A stretch of DNA of 35,071 nt from an uncultured Verrucomicrobiales bacterium (GCA_947039485.1 CAMQZC010000026.1:1-35071), one strand, 5' to 3'; numbered from the stretch's first letter, positions 7,698 through 16,694 are shown. Made by a program: numbers and translations. Notes: generated by a model not told the origin, from the sequence alone.

Positions 7698-8654
7698 TTA
7701 GATGAGGCTGGCGAGCAGGGTCTCGAGTTTGCGGATGTCGGCGGAGAAGCGACGGATGCCATCGGCTGTCTTCTCGGTGGCCATTGCGTCTTCATTGAAG
7801 AGGAAGCGGAAGCTTTTCTCATCAGCGCAGATGCGCTCAATGTCGCTGGCTGCGGCTAATTCGGGTGAGAGCAGGGGGGTGATGGCCTCGTTGCTTGCGG
7901 CGAGCTCGGCGAGCAGGTTGGGGGAGATGGTCAGCAGGTCACAGCCTGCAAGGGCGAGTACTTCGTCCTTGTTGCGGAATGATGCACCCATGATTTGGAC
8001 GGGGTAGTCAAACTTCTTGTAGTAGTTGTAGATGCTACGCACGGAGAGGACGCCGGGGTCGGTCTCCGCGGTGTAGCTCTCGCCTGTGGCGCTGACGTAC
8101 CAGTCAAGGATGCGTCCGACAAAGGGTGAGATGAGTCGTACACCTGCCTCGGCACATGCGACAGCCTGCACGAGGCTGAAGAGTAGGGTGAGATTGCAGC
8201 TGATGCCCTCAAGTGCGAGCTGACGAGCGGCTTGGATACCCTCCCATGTGGATGCTATCTTGATAAGGACGCGCTCGCGGGGGATGCCAGCAGCTTCATA
8301 GAGAGCCATGATCTCGCGTGCCTTGGCAACGGTGGCTTCGGTGTCAAAGGAGAGACGGGCATCAACCTCGCTAGAGACGCGGCCTGGTACACGCTTGAGG
8401 ATCTCGAGACCAAAGGCGACGATGACGTTGTCCATGACGGCCTCTGTGAGGGCGTCACCTGTTAAATCAGAGCCTTTGAATCCAGCGATGACATTCTCGA
8501 TGATGGGGCGGTACTCTGCTTTCTCCGCGGCTGCGAGGATGAGTGAAGGATTGGTTGTGGCGTCATAGGGGGTAAATTCCTCCATTTGACGGAAGTCACC
8601 AGTGTCGGCGACGACGGTGGTGTACTGCTTGAGTTGTTCGAGTTGGCTGGTCAT
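7698..8654 (-). CDS. tal: Transaldolase (TalB-like, subfamily 1)
   Basis: Transfers a dihydroxyacetone unit between sugar phosphates in the non-oxidative pentose phosphate pathway. The protein has 318 residues, close to the 316-318 of classical TalB. It shows [10 protein letters not shown] (residues 31-40), the Schiff-base Lys132 in [12 protein letters not shown], and [35 protein letters not shown]. All catalytic elements (Asp in the N-terminal strand, Lys132) are in place. It is the first gene of a tal-galE operon and is read from a promoter ending 14 bases upstream of ATG 8654, leaving a leader of about seven bases without a Shine-Dalgarno. It diverges from the PP2C gene. Confidence 0.95.
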   Translation of the reverse strand: MTSQLEQLKQYTTVVADTGDFRQMEEFTPYDATTNPSLILAAAEKAEYRPIIENVIAGFKGSDLTGDALTEAVMDNVIVAFGLEILKRVPGRVSSEVDARLSFDTEATVAKAREIMALYEAAGIPRERVLIKIASTWEGIQAARQLALEGISCNLTLLFSLVQAVACAEAGVRLISPFVGRILDWYVSATGESYTAETDPGVLSVRSIYNYYKKFDYPVQIMGASFRNKDEVLALAGCDLLTISPNLLAELAASNEAITPLLSPELAAASDIERICADEKSFRFLFNEDAMATEKTADGIRRFSADIRKLETLLASLI

Positions 8655-8669
8655 GATTGTTGTAGATTC

Positions 8670-8698
8670 ATGCTAGCAGACCATGAGGTGGATTTCAA
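8670..8698 (-). promoter_or_regulatory. Promoter of tal-galE
   Basis: Minus strand TTGAAA (8693-8698), a 17-base spacer and TAGCAT (8670-8675), ending 14 bases before ATG 8654. It is back to back with the PP2C promoter. Confidence 0.6.
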
Positions 8699-8770
8699 GC
8701 CTAGCTTTGGAACTAAAGCACTCTTTTTTTCCTTTTTTGTGAAGAAATACGCCGATTGTGTAATTTATGG

Positions 8771-8798
8771 TTGCATCATGGGGGCTGCTGAGTAAGAT
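8771..8798 (+). promoter_or_regulatory. Promoter of the PP2C-lipoprotein operon
   Basis: TTGCAT (8771-8776), a 16-base spacer and TAAGAT (8793-8798). A leader of about 20 bases reaches ATG 8824, and no Shine-Dalgarno is visible. Confidence 0.5.
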
Positions 8799-8823
8799 AG
8801 TAAAGAGTTAGTTATTCGATGTT

Positions 8824-10365
8824 ATGAGTAAATTTTTATGGAGAATCCAAGAAGCCTCCTGCAAGGGGGATCGCGAGACGCAGCAAGATTGCCGCGCTCA
8901 GTTTTATGATGATGGTGCACTGTTGATGGTGATTGCCGATGGGGCAGGCGGCCTACAAGAGGGCGCCGCTGCTGCACGTGTTGCTATAGCGCAGGTGGAG
9001 CAACTTTGGTTCCAGTCTCGCGATATACTGACTCAAGAGGGTCGCGCCGCCAAGCTGCTTGAGAAGACTATGCTGGATGCTCACGATAGCATCCTCTCGA
9101 TTGAGGGCTGCGATAAGATGATCTGGTCGGGCAAGAGTGCCATGATTATCCTTTATGTTGAGGCTAATGGTCGCTACTGCGCTGCCTCTGTGGGTAACTG
9201 CGGACTTTATCAAAAGAATGAGGGCCAATGGCTGCGTCGCAGCAAGGAGAGCTCTATTTGCAAGACTCTCGGCACGGCGGCTCGTCCCAAGGTTCGCATG
9301 ATTCATGGTCGCATGGATGCGGGTGATTCTCTTTTGGTCTGCAGTGATGGTCTCTGGGATCAGCTGCCAAAGAGCACATGGACAGACCCAAGTAACTGTG
9401 GCAAGCTTGCGGATGACTTTGCTAGCTCTCTGCTCAAGCTTGCCTACGATAGCGCCGAGGGCAAGTCTGACAATATCTCTGTGATGATGTGCAGCCCTGC
9501 TCCTGCCTCATCCCTCGCTGTCTCTCATTCCAAAACCGCTCTTGTGATTGGCGCTATCGCGCTGATGTCGCTCAGTGGCTTGGCTAGTTATACTTGCGCA
9601 CAGTACTCCTTTAGCAAGAAACTTGGCGCTCTTAATGAAGTTGTTGCTGCCAAACTTCAGGTTGCGGCAAAGGAGGTCTCTATTGCCTGCCTCGCTCAAG
9701 ATATGGCTGAGGCAGACGCTGTTAGGTCACAAGAGGCTCGCTTCCAGTCCGAGAGGGCTATGAAAAAGGCTCAGCAAATCGCTGCTAGTGCTAATCAATC
9801 ACGTGTCATCGCGGAGAATCTGAGTCGTGATGCTCAAGCTGCGCAGAATCGCGCGCAGAAGAGAGCTGTTGCTGCCTATGAGGCTCAAAAGCGAGCCCTC
9901 GCCACCGCATCCTCCGCGGCAACGGCTCGCCTCATTGCTGAGCAAAAAACCGCTAAGCTTATCATCAAACTCCAGCAGGAGCAGATCATGCTCAAGCAGG
10001 CTAGTGAGGCTATCGGACGTATTGACAACAATCGCATCAAGGCGCAAGACCGCATCAAGGCTCTGCTTATAGAAAACCACATGGCCGCCAACTTGCAGCT
10101 GCAGGCTGAGGCCATGGCGATGCGTGAGGCTGAGCTGCGCGCTAGATCCGACCGCCAGCTTGCCGAGGCTCAACTCGCACGAGTTGCCGCCGAGGAATTA
10201 TCCAAGCAGCAATCCGACAATGCACGCGCGGCTAACGTGGCTAAGCAATCAGCTATTGATCATCTGCAACTCATCCTCAGCAAGCAAGATAAGCCCAACG
10301 AGCCTGTTGCCGTGCCATCTGATAACCCAACTCCTAGCCCAGTCCCTGCTGCTAGCAGCAACTAA
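8824..10365 (+). CDS. Membrane-anchored PP2C-family Ser/Thr phosphatase with a long coiled-coil tail
   Basis: Residues 1-225 form a PP2C (PPM) domain that should remove phosphate from Ser/Thr with two metal ions. The metal-binding motifs are present: GDRETQQD (Asp22), ADGAGG (Asp39), CSDGLWD (Asp175) and SDN (Asp216). A single hydrophobic span follows at about 238-258. Residues about 265-480 are an Ala/Gln/Glu/Arg-rich heptad-like region predicted to be a long coiled coil, ending in a Pro/Ser tail. With a cytosolic phosphatase and one span, the coiled coil would lie in the periplasm. That topology is inferred. No partner kinase is encoded nearby. The lipoprotein gene starts six bases after its stop codon. 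Start ATG 8824 is the only sensible one. Confidence 0.85.
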   Translation: MSKFLWRIQEASCKGDRETQQDCRAQFYDDGALLMVIADGAGGLQEGAAAARVAIAQVEQLWFQSRDILTQEGRAAKLLEKTMLDAHDSILSIEGCDKMIWSGKSAMIILYVEANGRYCAASVGNCGLYQKNEGQWLRRSKESSICKTLGTAARPKVRMIHGRMDAGDSLLVCSDGLWDQLPKSTWTDPSNCGKLADDFASSLLKLAYDSAEGKSDNISVMMCSPAPASSLAVSHSKTALVIGAIALMSLSGLASYTCAQYSFSKKLGALNEVVAAKLQVAAKEVSIACLAQDMAEADAVRSQEARFQSERAMKKAQQIAASANQSRVIAENLSRDAQAAQNRAQKRAVAAYEAQKRALATASSAATARLIAEQKTAKLIIKLQQEQIMLKQASEAIGRIDNNRIKAQDRIKALLIENHMAANLQLQAEAMAMREAELRARSDRQLAEAQLARVAAEELSKQQSDNARAANVAKQSAIDHLQLILSKQDKPNEPVAVPSDNPTPSPVPAASSN

Positions 10366-10371
10366 AGCCCT

Positions 10372-10926
10372 ATGACTCGCCATCTGATGCTCGTCGCATC
10401 CTCCCTCCTCCTTCTCTCCTGTGGGGAGCAGCAGGGAGAGCCAGCTCCAAAATCTCAAAACGCGAGTGCTGCAGTGAGCCCTCAAGGCATGCCCAGCTCG
10501 CTTGAAGGCTCCTTCATCCAGATTGATGGGGGACCGCGCATCACGCCTCGTAGCTCAGTTGATACCCGAGTTGATAACATCCTTGCTAGCGACTTCTTTT
10601 ATGAGGCTCATGGCGACACGGCCAGCTTTGGTTACACTGTACCCGGAGGTCATGGACGTTTCATTACCGCCCTCATCTCAGTCAAGGACAAGAGAGCCGC
10701 GCTGAGCGCCTCAGCCAATCAGGCCAAGCTACACTTTGTCAAGCGCGATGGCAATCGCATCCACGCTACCCTCTCAGGCTACGTCATGAGCAGTCTCAAG
10801 GATGAGCCCGAGCATAGCTTTGATAACTGCCCCGTCGTTATTGACTTCCTTAGCGCTAGCCCATCATCACAAAGCGATGCGGAGGCTGAGGAGGATGATC
10901 TTGAGTACTGGGACGAGGACGAATAA
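10372..10926 (+). CDS. Putative lipoprotein with acidic C-terminus
   Basis: The 184-residue protein begins MTRHLMLVASSLLLLSCGEQ, a lipoprotein signal peptide with lipobox LLSC (Cys17). The mature part contains a beta-rich segment (TASFGYTVPGGHGRFITALI) and ends in a strongly acidic tail, EAEEDDLEYWDEDE. I do not recognise the family. It starts six bases after the PP2C-coiled-coil gene and shares its promoter and terminator, so the two probably work together at the envelope. The coiled coil of the phosphatase would face the same compartment as this lipoprotein, which makes a direct contact plausible but unproven. No Shine-Dalgarno precedes ATG 10372, so translation is likely coupled. Confidence 0.75.
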   Translation: MTRHLMLVASSLLLLSCGEQQGEPAPKSQNASAAVSPQGMPSSLEGSFIQIDGGPRITPRSSVDTRVDNILASDFFYEAHGDTASFGYTVPGGHGRFITALISVKDKRAALSASANQAKLHFVKRDGNRIHATLSGYVMSSLKDEPEHSFDNCPVVIDFLSASPSSQSDAEAEEDDLEYWDEDE

Positions 10927-10950
10927 GGTCTAATCCCTCAAAAATTAATC

Positions 10951-10991
10951 ATCAAGAAGGCCAGCGGAGATATTCCGCTGGCCTTCTTGAT
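10951..10991. terminator. Bidirectional terminator between the lipoprotein gene and hisS
   Basis: An 18-bp perfect stem (10951-10968 with 10974-10991) with loop GATAT. It separates convergent genes. The U-run is weak on both sides, but the stem is very strong. Confidence 0.75.
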
Positions 10992-11010
10992 TAGGGAGTG
11001 CAAAGAGTTA

Positions 11011-12276
11011 TTAAGCCTCTGTATCGAGCTCCTCAAAGAGGCTCTCCATATCAACGGTAGCAGAGCTGCGCTCGGTCATGTTCTTGAGCTCCATATCGGG
11101 GAACTCAGAGCCAATGATGAGAGCGTAGCTGGCGCCAATCTTCTCAGCACGCTTGAGCTGTGCATTCATCTTGGCGGCACCGAGGGGTAAATCTACGCGC
11201 ACACCTGCATCGCGCAGGGTGGATGCCAGATTGAGCATTTGAGCACGCATCTCGGGTGCAGCTAGTACCATACAGACATCGCAGCTGTTGGGCTTGATTG
11301 CCGCGTCGCGCAGGGCACGGGCGGCAGGGCAGGCCTCAATCAAGTGAGCAATCACCGCATCACCCATCGCAAAACCAGTCGCAGGCATATCAACCGCGTG
11401 GTTGGAGAGTGTGTCAACGAGGCCATCATAGCGACCACCGCCAGCGATTGCGCGCAGGCTGTGTCCTTTATCAAAAATCTCAAAGACGAGACCTGTGTAG
11501 TAGGCGAGACCGCGTACGACAGAGAGATCAAGCTTCACAAAATCCTCAAGACCGCGAGCTTGCAGCTCCTCAAAGACCACGCTGTAGCGAGGGGAGCAAT
11601 TGGAAGGTGGGCTGCTGATAAAGTCGACAAGCTCCGATCGCTGTATGCCAAAGGAGTCAAGCTTTGCCTGACACTGCTCGGGACGATCGCGCTCAAACTT
11701 GTCAATGATAGCGAGGAAATCAGGCACCTTGGCCTCTTCGATCCCCTTGTCGCTGGCGTAATTGAGCCAGACCTGACGGTCGCTCACTCGCACGATGAAA
11801 TCATCGGAGCTAAAGCCAAACTCGCGCATGCAGTCAACTGAGAGCGCAATGAGCTCCGCATCGGCGCCATCGGAGCTCTCACCGAGAATATCGGCGTTGA
11901 ACTGAACAAACTCACGCAGGCGACCTTTTTGAGGCTTCTCATAGCGGAAGCAAGAACCAATCTCAAACCACTTGAGAGGCTTGCTGTACTCGCGCTGGTA
12001 GCCAGCAGCGATGCGACCCAGAGAGGCCGTGAGCTCGGGGCGGAGCGTGATATCGCGGCCGCCCTGATCCTCAAAGCGGAAAAGCTGGGTTGGGAGCTCA
12101 CCACCAGTCTTCTTGAGATAGAGATCGGTGGGCTCCAGCGTGGGAGCTTCCCATTCATTAAAGCCATAGCGCTGGGCAACGCGGCGCCAAGTGTTAAAGA
12201 GGTAGGAGCGAAGGGCGTATTCCTGCGGGGCAAAATCGCGGAAACCAGGCATGGGGGCAAAACGTGCGTCAGGCAT
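11011..12276 (-). CDS. hisS: Histidyl-tRNA synthetase
   Basis: Class II synthetase that charges tRNA-His. The 421 residues carry an N-terminal PGFRDFAPQEY (residues 9-19), motif 2 CFRYEKPQKGRLREFVQFNADILG near 117-140, the histidine-binding block RGLAYYTGLVFEIFD (near 263) and motif 3 with AIAGGGRYDGLV. A C-terminal anticodon-binding domain follows (DVCMVLAAPE...ASYALIIGSEF). The histidine block reads RGLAYYTG where most bacterial enzymes have RGLDYYTG; this variant is known in some divergent HisRS lineages. It is monocistronic, read from its own promoter with a C-rich leader of about 28 bases and no Shine-Dalgarno. Confidence 0.94.
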   Translation of the reverse strand: MPDARFAPMPGFRDFAPQEYALRSYLFNTWRRVAQRYGFNEWEAPTLEPTDLYLKKTGGELPTQLFRFEDQGGRDITLRPELTASLGRIAAGYQREYSKPLKWFEIGSCFRYEKPQKGRLREFVQFNADILGESSDGADAELIALSVDCMREFGFSSDDFIVRVSDRQVWLNYASDKGIEEAKVPDFLAIIDKFERDRPEQCQAKLDSFGIQRSELVDFISSPPSNCSPRYSVVFEELQARGLEDFVKLDLSVVRGLAYYTGLVFEIFDKGHSLRAIAGGGRYDGLVDTLSNHAVDMPATGFAMGDAVIAHLIEACPAARALRDAAIKPNSCDVCMVLAAPEMRAQMLNLASTLRDAGVRVDLPLGAAKMNAQLKRAEKIGASYALIIGSEFPDMELKNMTERSSATVDMESLFEELDTEA

Positions 12277-12310
12277 GATGGGGGAGGGGTGTTGAAATTG
12301 TTATAGGCTT

Positions 12311-12338
12311 ATTATACCTGAGATTGGGGCATTTGCAA
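12311..12338 (-). promoter_or_regulatory. Promoter of hisS
   Basis: Minus strand TTGCAA (12333-12338), a 16-base spacer and perfect TATAAT (12311-12316). The leader to ATG 12276 is about 28 bases and rich in C and T. Confidence 0.7.
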
Positions 12339-12465
12339 GAGTGGAGTCGATGCGTCATGATTGACTCTGCTGTGGACAAGGAGCGATGGCTCGACACAAC
12401 AATAATAGGATGAAATCGCCTCGTGTGATTTTTCTCCTGCGCGCGGAAGGTGGAGAATGAATAAG

Positions 12466-12511
12466 CCACATGGAATACCCCGCTGCTTATTGCGCTTGGT
12501 ATTCCATGTGG
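12466..12511. repeat. 14-bp inverted repeat downstream of glgB
   Basis: A perfect 14-bp inverted repeat (12466-12479 and 12498-12511, arms CCACATGGAATACC) has an 18-base loop. It lies after the glgB stop and before the hisS promoter. There is no U-run on either strand, so it may be a factor-dependent terminator, an mRNA-stabilising hairpin or a protein site. Confidence 0.6.
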
Positions 12512-12545
12512 GTATGAGTCGAGTAGCTATCAGCTGCAGGTTTTT

Positions 12546-14564
12546 TTAACCATGCCAGCTGATATTCTCCCTCGCCAGTATCATGCAGCTGCGAGGCAGC
12601 AGGTAGAGGGAGAGATTTTGCGACTTGTCTGTCAAGTGTCGCTGCTTGTCATCCTGTCTGTCAAAGCCGCCAAAGCAGGCCTTGTCCGAGTCCAGAATCA
12701 CACGCCATGTCCCAGCGGCTGGCGCTGGCAGTTGGTAGTCTGCAATCGCTTGATCGCCGCTCCAGTTGAAGATAAAGAGCAGATCCCCGCGCTCAAAGGC
12801 TAGGACTTGGTTTTTCTCATCGAGGTTGACGGGGCGAGCAGGGCGGCTGCCCAGCAGGTTCTTTGCTTGTACGACATCTAGCATGGCTTTGTCAAATGCG
12901 AGCAAGAACTGATAGCGCAGCTGCTTGTTATCCGCCAGTGACCATTGCCTGCGGCAGTGCTGGTAGCTGCTGTCATTGCCCTCGCGAGGGAAGTCAATCC
13001 ACTCGGGATGACCAAATTCATTGCCCATGAAGTTGAGCCAGCCCTCACCACCTGCAGCCAGTGTGGCGAGGCGGATCATCTTGTGTAGTGCAATGCCGCG
13101 GTCGACGACCCCGCTCTTTGAGTCGCAGCCCATCTCGCTATACATCTTAGCATCCATCAGGCGGAAGGAGAGCGTCTTGTCTCCGACTAGTGCTTGGTCG
13201 TGGCTCTCGGCATAGGCGATGTTGGACTCGCCGTAGCGGCGGTTGGTGAGCGTATGCCAGATGTCGCCCACGCTCCATTCCTCGTCTTTGACCTCCTTGA
13301 TGAGCTTGATCCAGTAATCGGGAAGCCCCATCGCAAGGCGGTGGGAGAATCCAAGGCCACCCTCATCGACAGGTCGGCAGAGGCCGGGCATGCCGCTCAT
13401 ATCCTCCGCAATAGCGAGGGCTCCAGGCTTGACCTGCTGCACGAGTGTGGAGGCGAGCTGGAGGTAGGTCACCGCATCAAGATTCACCTGAGTGTTGAAG
13501 TAGCAGCCCAAATCGGTGAAGGGCTCATGCCCATGATGCACGTAGAGCATGCTGGTGACTCCATCGAATCGGAATCCATCAACGTGGAACTCATCGAGCC
13601 ACCACCGCAGGTTGGAGAGTAGGAACTCCATGACCTCGCCACGGCCGTAGTTGAAGAGGCAGCTGTCCCAGTCGGGATGCAGGGCGTCGCGCTCACCTGC
13701 GTTGAAGTACTGACCGCCTGAGCCGTCAAAGTTATTGAGTCCTTCTGCCATGTTTTTCACCGCGTGGGAGTGCACGATATCGAGCAGTACGGCAATACCC
13801 ATGCCGTGCGCGGTGTCAACCAGATACTTGAGGTCATCTGGTGTGCCAAAGCGACTGCTGGGGGCGAAGAAGGAGGAGACGTGGTAGCCAAATGATCCGT
13901 AGTAGGGGTGCTCCTGCACCGCCATGAGCTGCACGGTGTTGTAGCCTAGATTCTTGATGCGAGGCAGGATGTTGTCTGCAAACTCGCGGTAGCTGTGCAG
14001 GCGTGGCTCCTCACCCGCCATGCCTACATGGGCCTCGTAGATGAGAGGAGTTTTAATGCTGCTGGGCTTGAATTTTTTGTTCTTCCAGTGGTGGGGCTGG
14101 GGGCTCTCCCAGATAACACCGCTGAAGTCGTAGCTCTGCGGGTCTTGCTTGGTGTAGCGAATCCATGCTGGGATTCGGTCCTTGCCGATGTTGTCTGAGC
14201 CCACGACGTGTACCTTGACCTTTTGGTTATGCTGCAGCGCGAGGGCAGGCAGACGTATCTCCCAGACCCCATAGCTATCGCGGGTCAAGGGGTGGCTCTT
14301 GCGATTCCAGTCGTTGAAATCACCAATGAGATAGAGCTCGCGCGCGCCCGGTGCCCACTCGCGATACACCCATGCACCCGTCTCTTGGGCGCGATTGAAG
14401 CCCATGTTCTTGTAGCCGAGTGAGTAGTTCATCAGAGAACCATGCTTTGACGTGATGCGCTCCATTTGGCTATCAAAGAGACGCATGCGCGCTTTAATTT
14501 CTCTCTCATAGGGGGCTAACCAGCTATCAGCGAGCACGAGTCCAGGGATGATGGGTCTTCTCAT
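12546..14564 (-). CDS. glgB: 1,4-alpha-glucan branching enzyme, eukaryote-like (GH13_8 type)
   Basis: Introduces alpha-1,6 branches into glycogen. From ATG 14564 the protein has 672 residues, with an N-terminal CBM48-like domain (YREWAPGARELYLIGDFNDW at 67-86). The GH13 barrel follows, with DGFRFDG (nucleophile Asp334), AIAEDMSGMP (acid/base Glu387) and AESHDQALVGDK (Asp456), then a C-terminal beta domain. The segment NFMGNEFGHPEWIDFPR and the overall order resemble animal and plant branching enzymes rather than the E. coli GlgB group, as is known for some bacterial phyla. The longer frame upstream includes two further Met, but the promoter -10 box (14572-14577) overlaps the more upstream ATG. 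Start 14564, seven bases after the box, is therefore favoured. No other glycogen gene is adjacent. Confidence 0.9.
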   Translation of the reverse strand: MRRPIIPGLVLADSWLAPYEREIKARMRLFDSQMERITSKHGSLMNYSLGYKNMGFNRAQETGAWVYREWAPGARELYLIGDFNDWNRKSHPLTRDSYGVWEIRLPALALQHNQKVKVHVVGSDNIGKDRIPAWIRYTKQDPQSYDFSGVIWESPQPHHWKNKKFKPSSIKTPLIYEAHVGMAGEEPRLHSYREFADNILPRIKNLGYNTVQLMAVQEHPYYGSFGYHVSSFFAPSSRFGTPDDLKYLVDTAHGMGIAVLLDIVHSHAVKNMAEGLNNFDGSGGQYFNAGERDALHPDWDSCLFNYGRGEVMEFLLSNLRWWLDEFHVDGFRFDGVTSMLYVHHGHEPFTDLGCYFNTQVNLDAVTYLQLASTLVQQVKPGALAIAEDMSGMPGLCRPVDEGGLGFSHRLAMGLPDYWIKLIKEVKDEEWSVGDIWHTLTNRRYGESNIAYAESHDQALVGDKTLSFRLMDAKMYSEMGCDSKSGVVDRGIALHKMIRLATLAAGGEGWLNFMGNEFGHPEWIDFPREGNDSSYQHCRRQWSLADNKQLRYQFLLAFDKAMLDVVQAKNLLGSRPARPVNLDEKNQVLAFERGDLLFIFNWSGDQAIADYQLPAPAAGTWRVILDSDKACFGGFDRQDDKQRHLTDKSQNLSLYLLPRSCMILARENISWHG

Positions 14565-14571
14565 AAGCTTC

Positions 14572-14599
14572 ATTCTACAATAGTTGAGTAAAAGCACAA
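14572..14599 (-). promoter_or_regulatory. Promoter of glgB (leaderless)
   Basis: Minus strand TTGTGC (14594-14599), a 16-base spacer and TAGAAT (14572-14577). Seven bases remain before ATG 14564, so transcription should begin at the start codon. The -35 lies close to the hexosaminidase terminator. Confidence 0.6.
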
Positions 14600-14607
14600 G
14601 ATAAAAA

Positions 14608-14638
14608 ACAGGCTCTCATCATTTTGATGAGAGCCTGT
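14608..14638 (-). terminator. Terminator after the hexosaminidase gene
   Basis: A 13-14 bp stem (14608-14621 with 14625-14638) and tiny loop, followed on the minus strand by six T. It separates the hexosaminidase gene from the glgB promoter. Confidence 0.85.
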
Positions 14639-14662
14639 GCTTATATATCTGAAATTAGGGAG

Positions 14663-16681
14663 TTAAAGTACCTCGGGTGCCTTGATGTAGATTGATCCAT
14701 GGCTGTCGCGAGAGGGCTTTTTCTCGTAGATGACCTTGATGCTGTAGCTTGCGCCTGACTTGAGGGCTGGCAGCTTGAGCTTGTAGTCAATATTGCGCTT
14801 TTCATGACCGCTAAATGCCTCGTGCTTGTCCTGCGAGATTATTTTACCATTCTCGTAGAGAGCTACGCCCTTGATTACGCCTCCATCTTCGCCCTTGTCG
14901 TAGAAGAATGCAATGCTGTAGTCGCCCTTGAGATTCATGTAGGGCGTGGCATCATAGCTGATGGCTGATCCGCTAAAGCTCTCGGGGTTCCAGTTGCCAA
15001 GCTTGGGTGACTTGTCATAGTCAGTGCGAGAGAATGCAACGTGGGCGTCCGCATTGTGCTTGATGCCATGTGCGTCCATGATCTTGTTGTAGGTCTGGAG
15101 GCGTGCGCCAAAGTCTTTGTAGTTCTTGAGCTCAGGCTGGGTCCAGCCGACCTCTGCGTAGGCTACGCTGCGTGGGAAGGCTTGGAATTGCATGCGATCC
15201 AGCGTGGGGGTCCACTCTGTCCACATCTGAGCTTGTACGCCTAGTACCTGCTTTCTTTCTTTCTCGCTGAGTCCTCCGATGCTGTCCACTGGGTCAAAGC
15301 TGTAGGCCTTGTCGAGGGGGACGGAGCTGTAGCTGTAGTCCAGATAAGTGTACATGGAGTAGCCATTGACGAGGTTGTAGCCCTCTTTGATGGCATGGCG
15401 AGCCAGGCCCCAGTCACCTTTCCAGAGGTGGATGATGGCGTTTTTGTCGAGCTTTTCGCTGGCGGTGCCGCCACCATCGTGGTTGACGTCATGGCCGTAG
15501 ATTTCATTCCAGCCCATGGCGCGACGCCCCTTTTTAGAGATCATCTTGGAGACTCGGTTGGAGAAGTACATCTGTACATCGCCGAGGTTTTTCATGCCCT
15601 TTTTCTTCATGAACTTCTCAATAGCTGGCTCACCTGCCCATTGCTCCTTGTAGCGCACTTCATCGCCGCCAAAGTGAATGATGGGGCTGGGGAAGAGCTC
15701 AATGTACTCATCGAGCACGTCTGAGACAAACTTATAGGTGCTCTCTTTGGTCGGGTCGAGCGCGATGTTGACGATAAAGGTTGTTGGCATCTCCTTGGGG
15801 CTCTTGAGAGAGAGATGGGGATAGCATGTAGCTGCCGCTCCACTGTGTCCGGGGATGTTGAACTCTGGCACGATCGTAATCTGGCGATGGGCGGCGTATT
15901 TAACGATGTCGCGGATTTGCTCCTGCGTGTAAAAGCCCTTGTGGGGCTTGCCATCAGATCGGCCGCTCTTCCATGTGCCAATTTCAGACTCCTTGCGCTT
16001 GGAGCCGATGCTAGTGAGGCGTGGGTATTTCTTAATCTCAATGCGCCAGCCTGCATCATTGGTGAGGCTCCAGTGAAAGACATTGAGCTTGAGCAGTGCC
16101 ATCTGGTCAAGAATTTGCTTCACCGCATCCACGCCAAAGAAATGGCGCGCCTCATCAAGCATGATGCCACGCCAGCCAAAGCGGGGCGCATCAGTGATCG
16201 TGAAGGCGGCCTCGCCAACCTGCCATTTGATGGCTTTCTTCTCGCCATCCTTGTGGAAGTCGAGGGGCAGAGACTGAACAAGACTCATTGTTCCATAGAA
16301 TATACCCTTGCTGGTCGGGGCTTTTATTTGCAGTTGGCTATCATTGCTGATGAGCTTATAGGCCTCTTGGTTTGCTTTCTTTGATTGCTTGATGATGTGG
16401 AGGACAATTGCGTTCTCTGGAGCATCGATGAGCTTGCCTTTTTTCAGTGGCAGGGGGCATCCTGTGCCTTTAGAGAGCATCTGTCGGAGGAACTTGCCTT
16501 GTGCTATGAGTTCCTTGCTAGGGCTTACAAGGTAGATGCAGCTCTTGTCATTGATAACATAGGCTCCTTGATCATTAAAGCTTTTGACGCTAGCGGGCTT
16601 GGGTATGATGTTCTGCTGAGCGTTGGCTGGCAGGATACACCCGAGGCTCAGAGCTGTGATGATAAGTGTAGTAATACGCAT
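14663..16681 (-). CDS. Secreted beta-N-acetylhexosaminidase (GH20)
   Basis: Removes terminal GlcNAc/GalNAc from glycans such as mucin or chitooligosaccharides by substrate-assisted catalysis. From ATG 16681 the protein has 672 residues. A signal peptide MRITTLIITALSLGCILPAN is cleaved after about Ala21. A GH20b domain follows (about 22-165), then the GH20 barrel with RFGWRGIMLDEARHFFG (168-183) and PEFNIPGHSGA. The catalytic pair Asp340-Glu341 lies in HFGGDEV. A C-terminal beta domain ends the protein. An open frame extends upstream to 17032, but that part is not credible protein and covers the promoter. A TTGACT-16-TAGCCT promoter ends 13 bases before ATG 16681. The product acts in the periplasm or outside the cell. 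Confidence 0.93.
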   Translation of the reverse strand: MRITTLIITALSLGCILPANAQQNIIPKPASVKSFNDQGAYVINDKSCIYLVSPSKELIAQGKFLRQMLSKGTGCPLPLKKGKLIDAPENAIVLHIIKQSKKANQEAYKLISNDSQLQIKAPTSKGIFYGTMSLVQSLPLDFHKDGEKKAIKWQVGEAAFTITDAPRFGWRGIMLDEARHFFGVDAVKQILDQMALLKLNVFHWSLTNDAGWRIEIKKYPRLTSIGSKRKESEIGTWKSGRSDGKPHKGFYTQEQIRDIVKYAAHRQITIVPEFNIPGHSGAAATCYPHLSLKSPKEMPTTFIVNIALDPTKESTYKFVSDVLDEYIELFPSPIIHFGGDEVRYKEQWAGEPAIEKFMKKKGMKNLGDVQMYFSNRVSKMISKKGRRAMGWNEIYGHDVNHDGGGTASEKLDKNAIIHLWKGDWGLARHAIKEGYNLVNGYSMYTYLDYSYSSVPLDKAYSFDPVDSIGGLSEKERKQVLGVQAQMWTEWTPTLDRMQFQAFPRSVAYAEVGWTQPELKNYKDFGARLQTYNKIMDAHGIKHNADAHVAFSRTDYDKSPKLGNWNPESFSGSAISYDATPYMNLKGDYSIAFFYDKGEDGGVIKGVALYENGKIISQDKHEAFSGHEKRNIDYKLKLPALKSGASYSIKVIYEKKPSRDSHGSIYIKAPEVL

Positions 16682-16694
16682 GATAATGCTAGCT

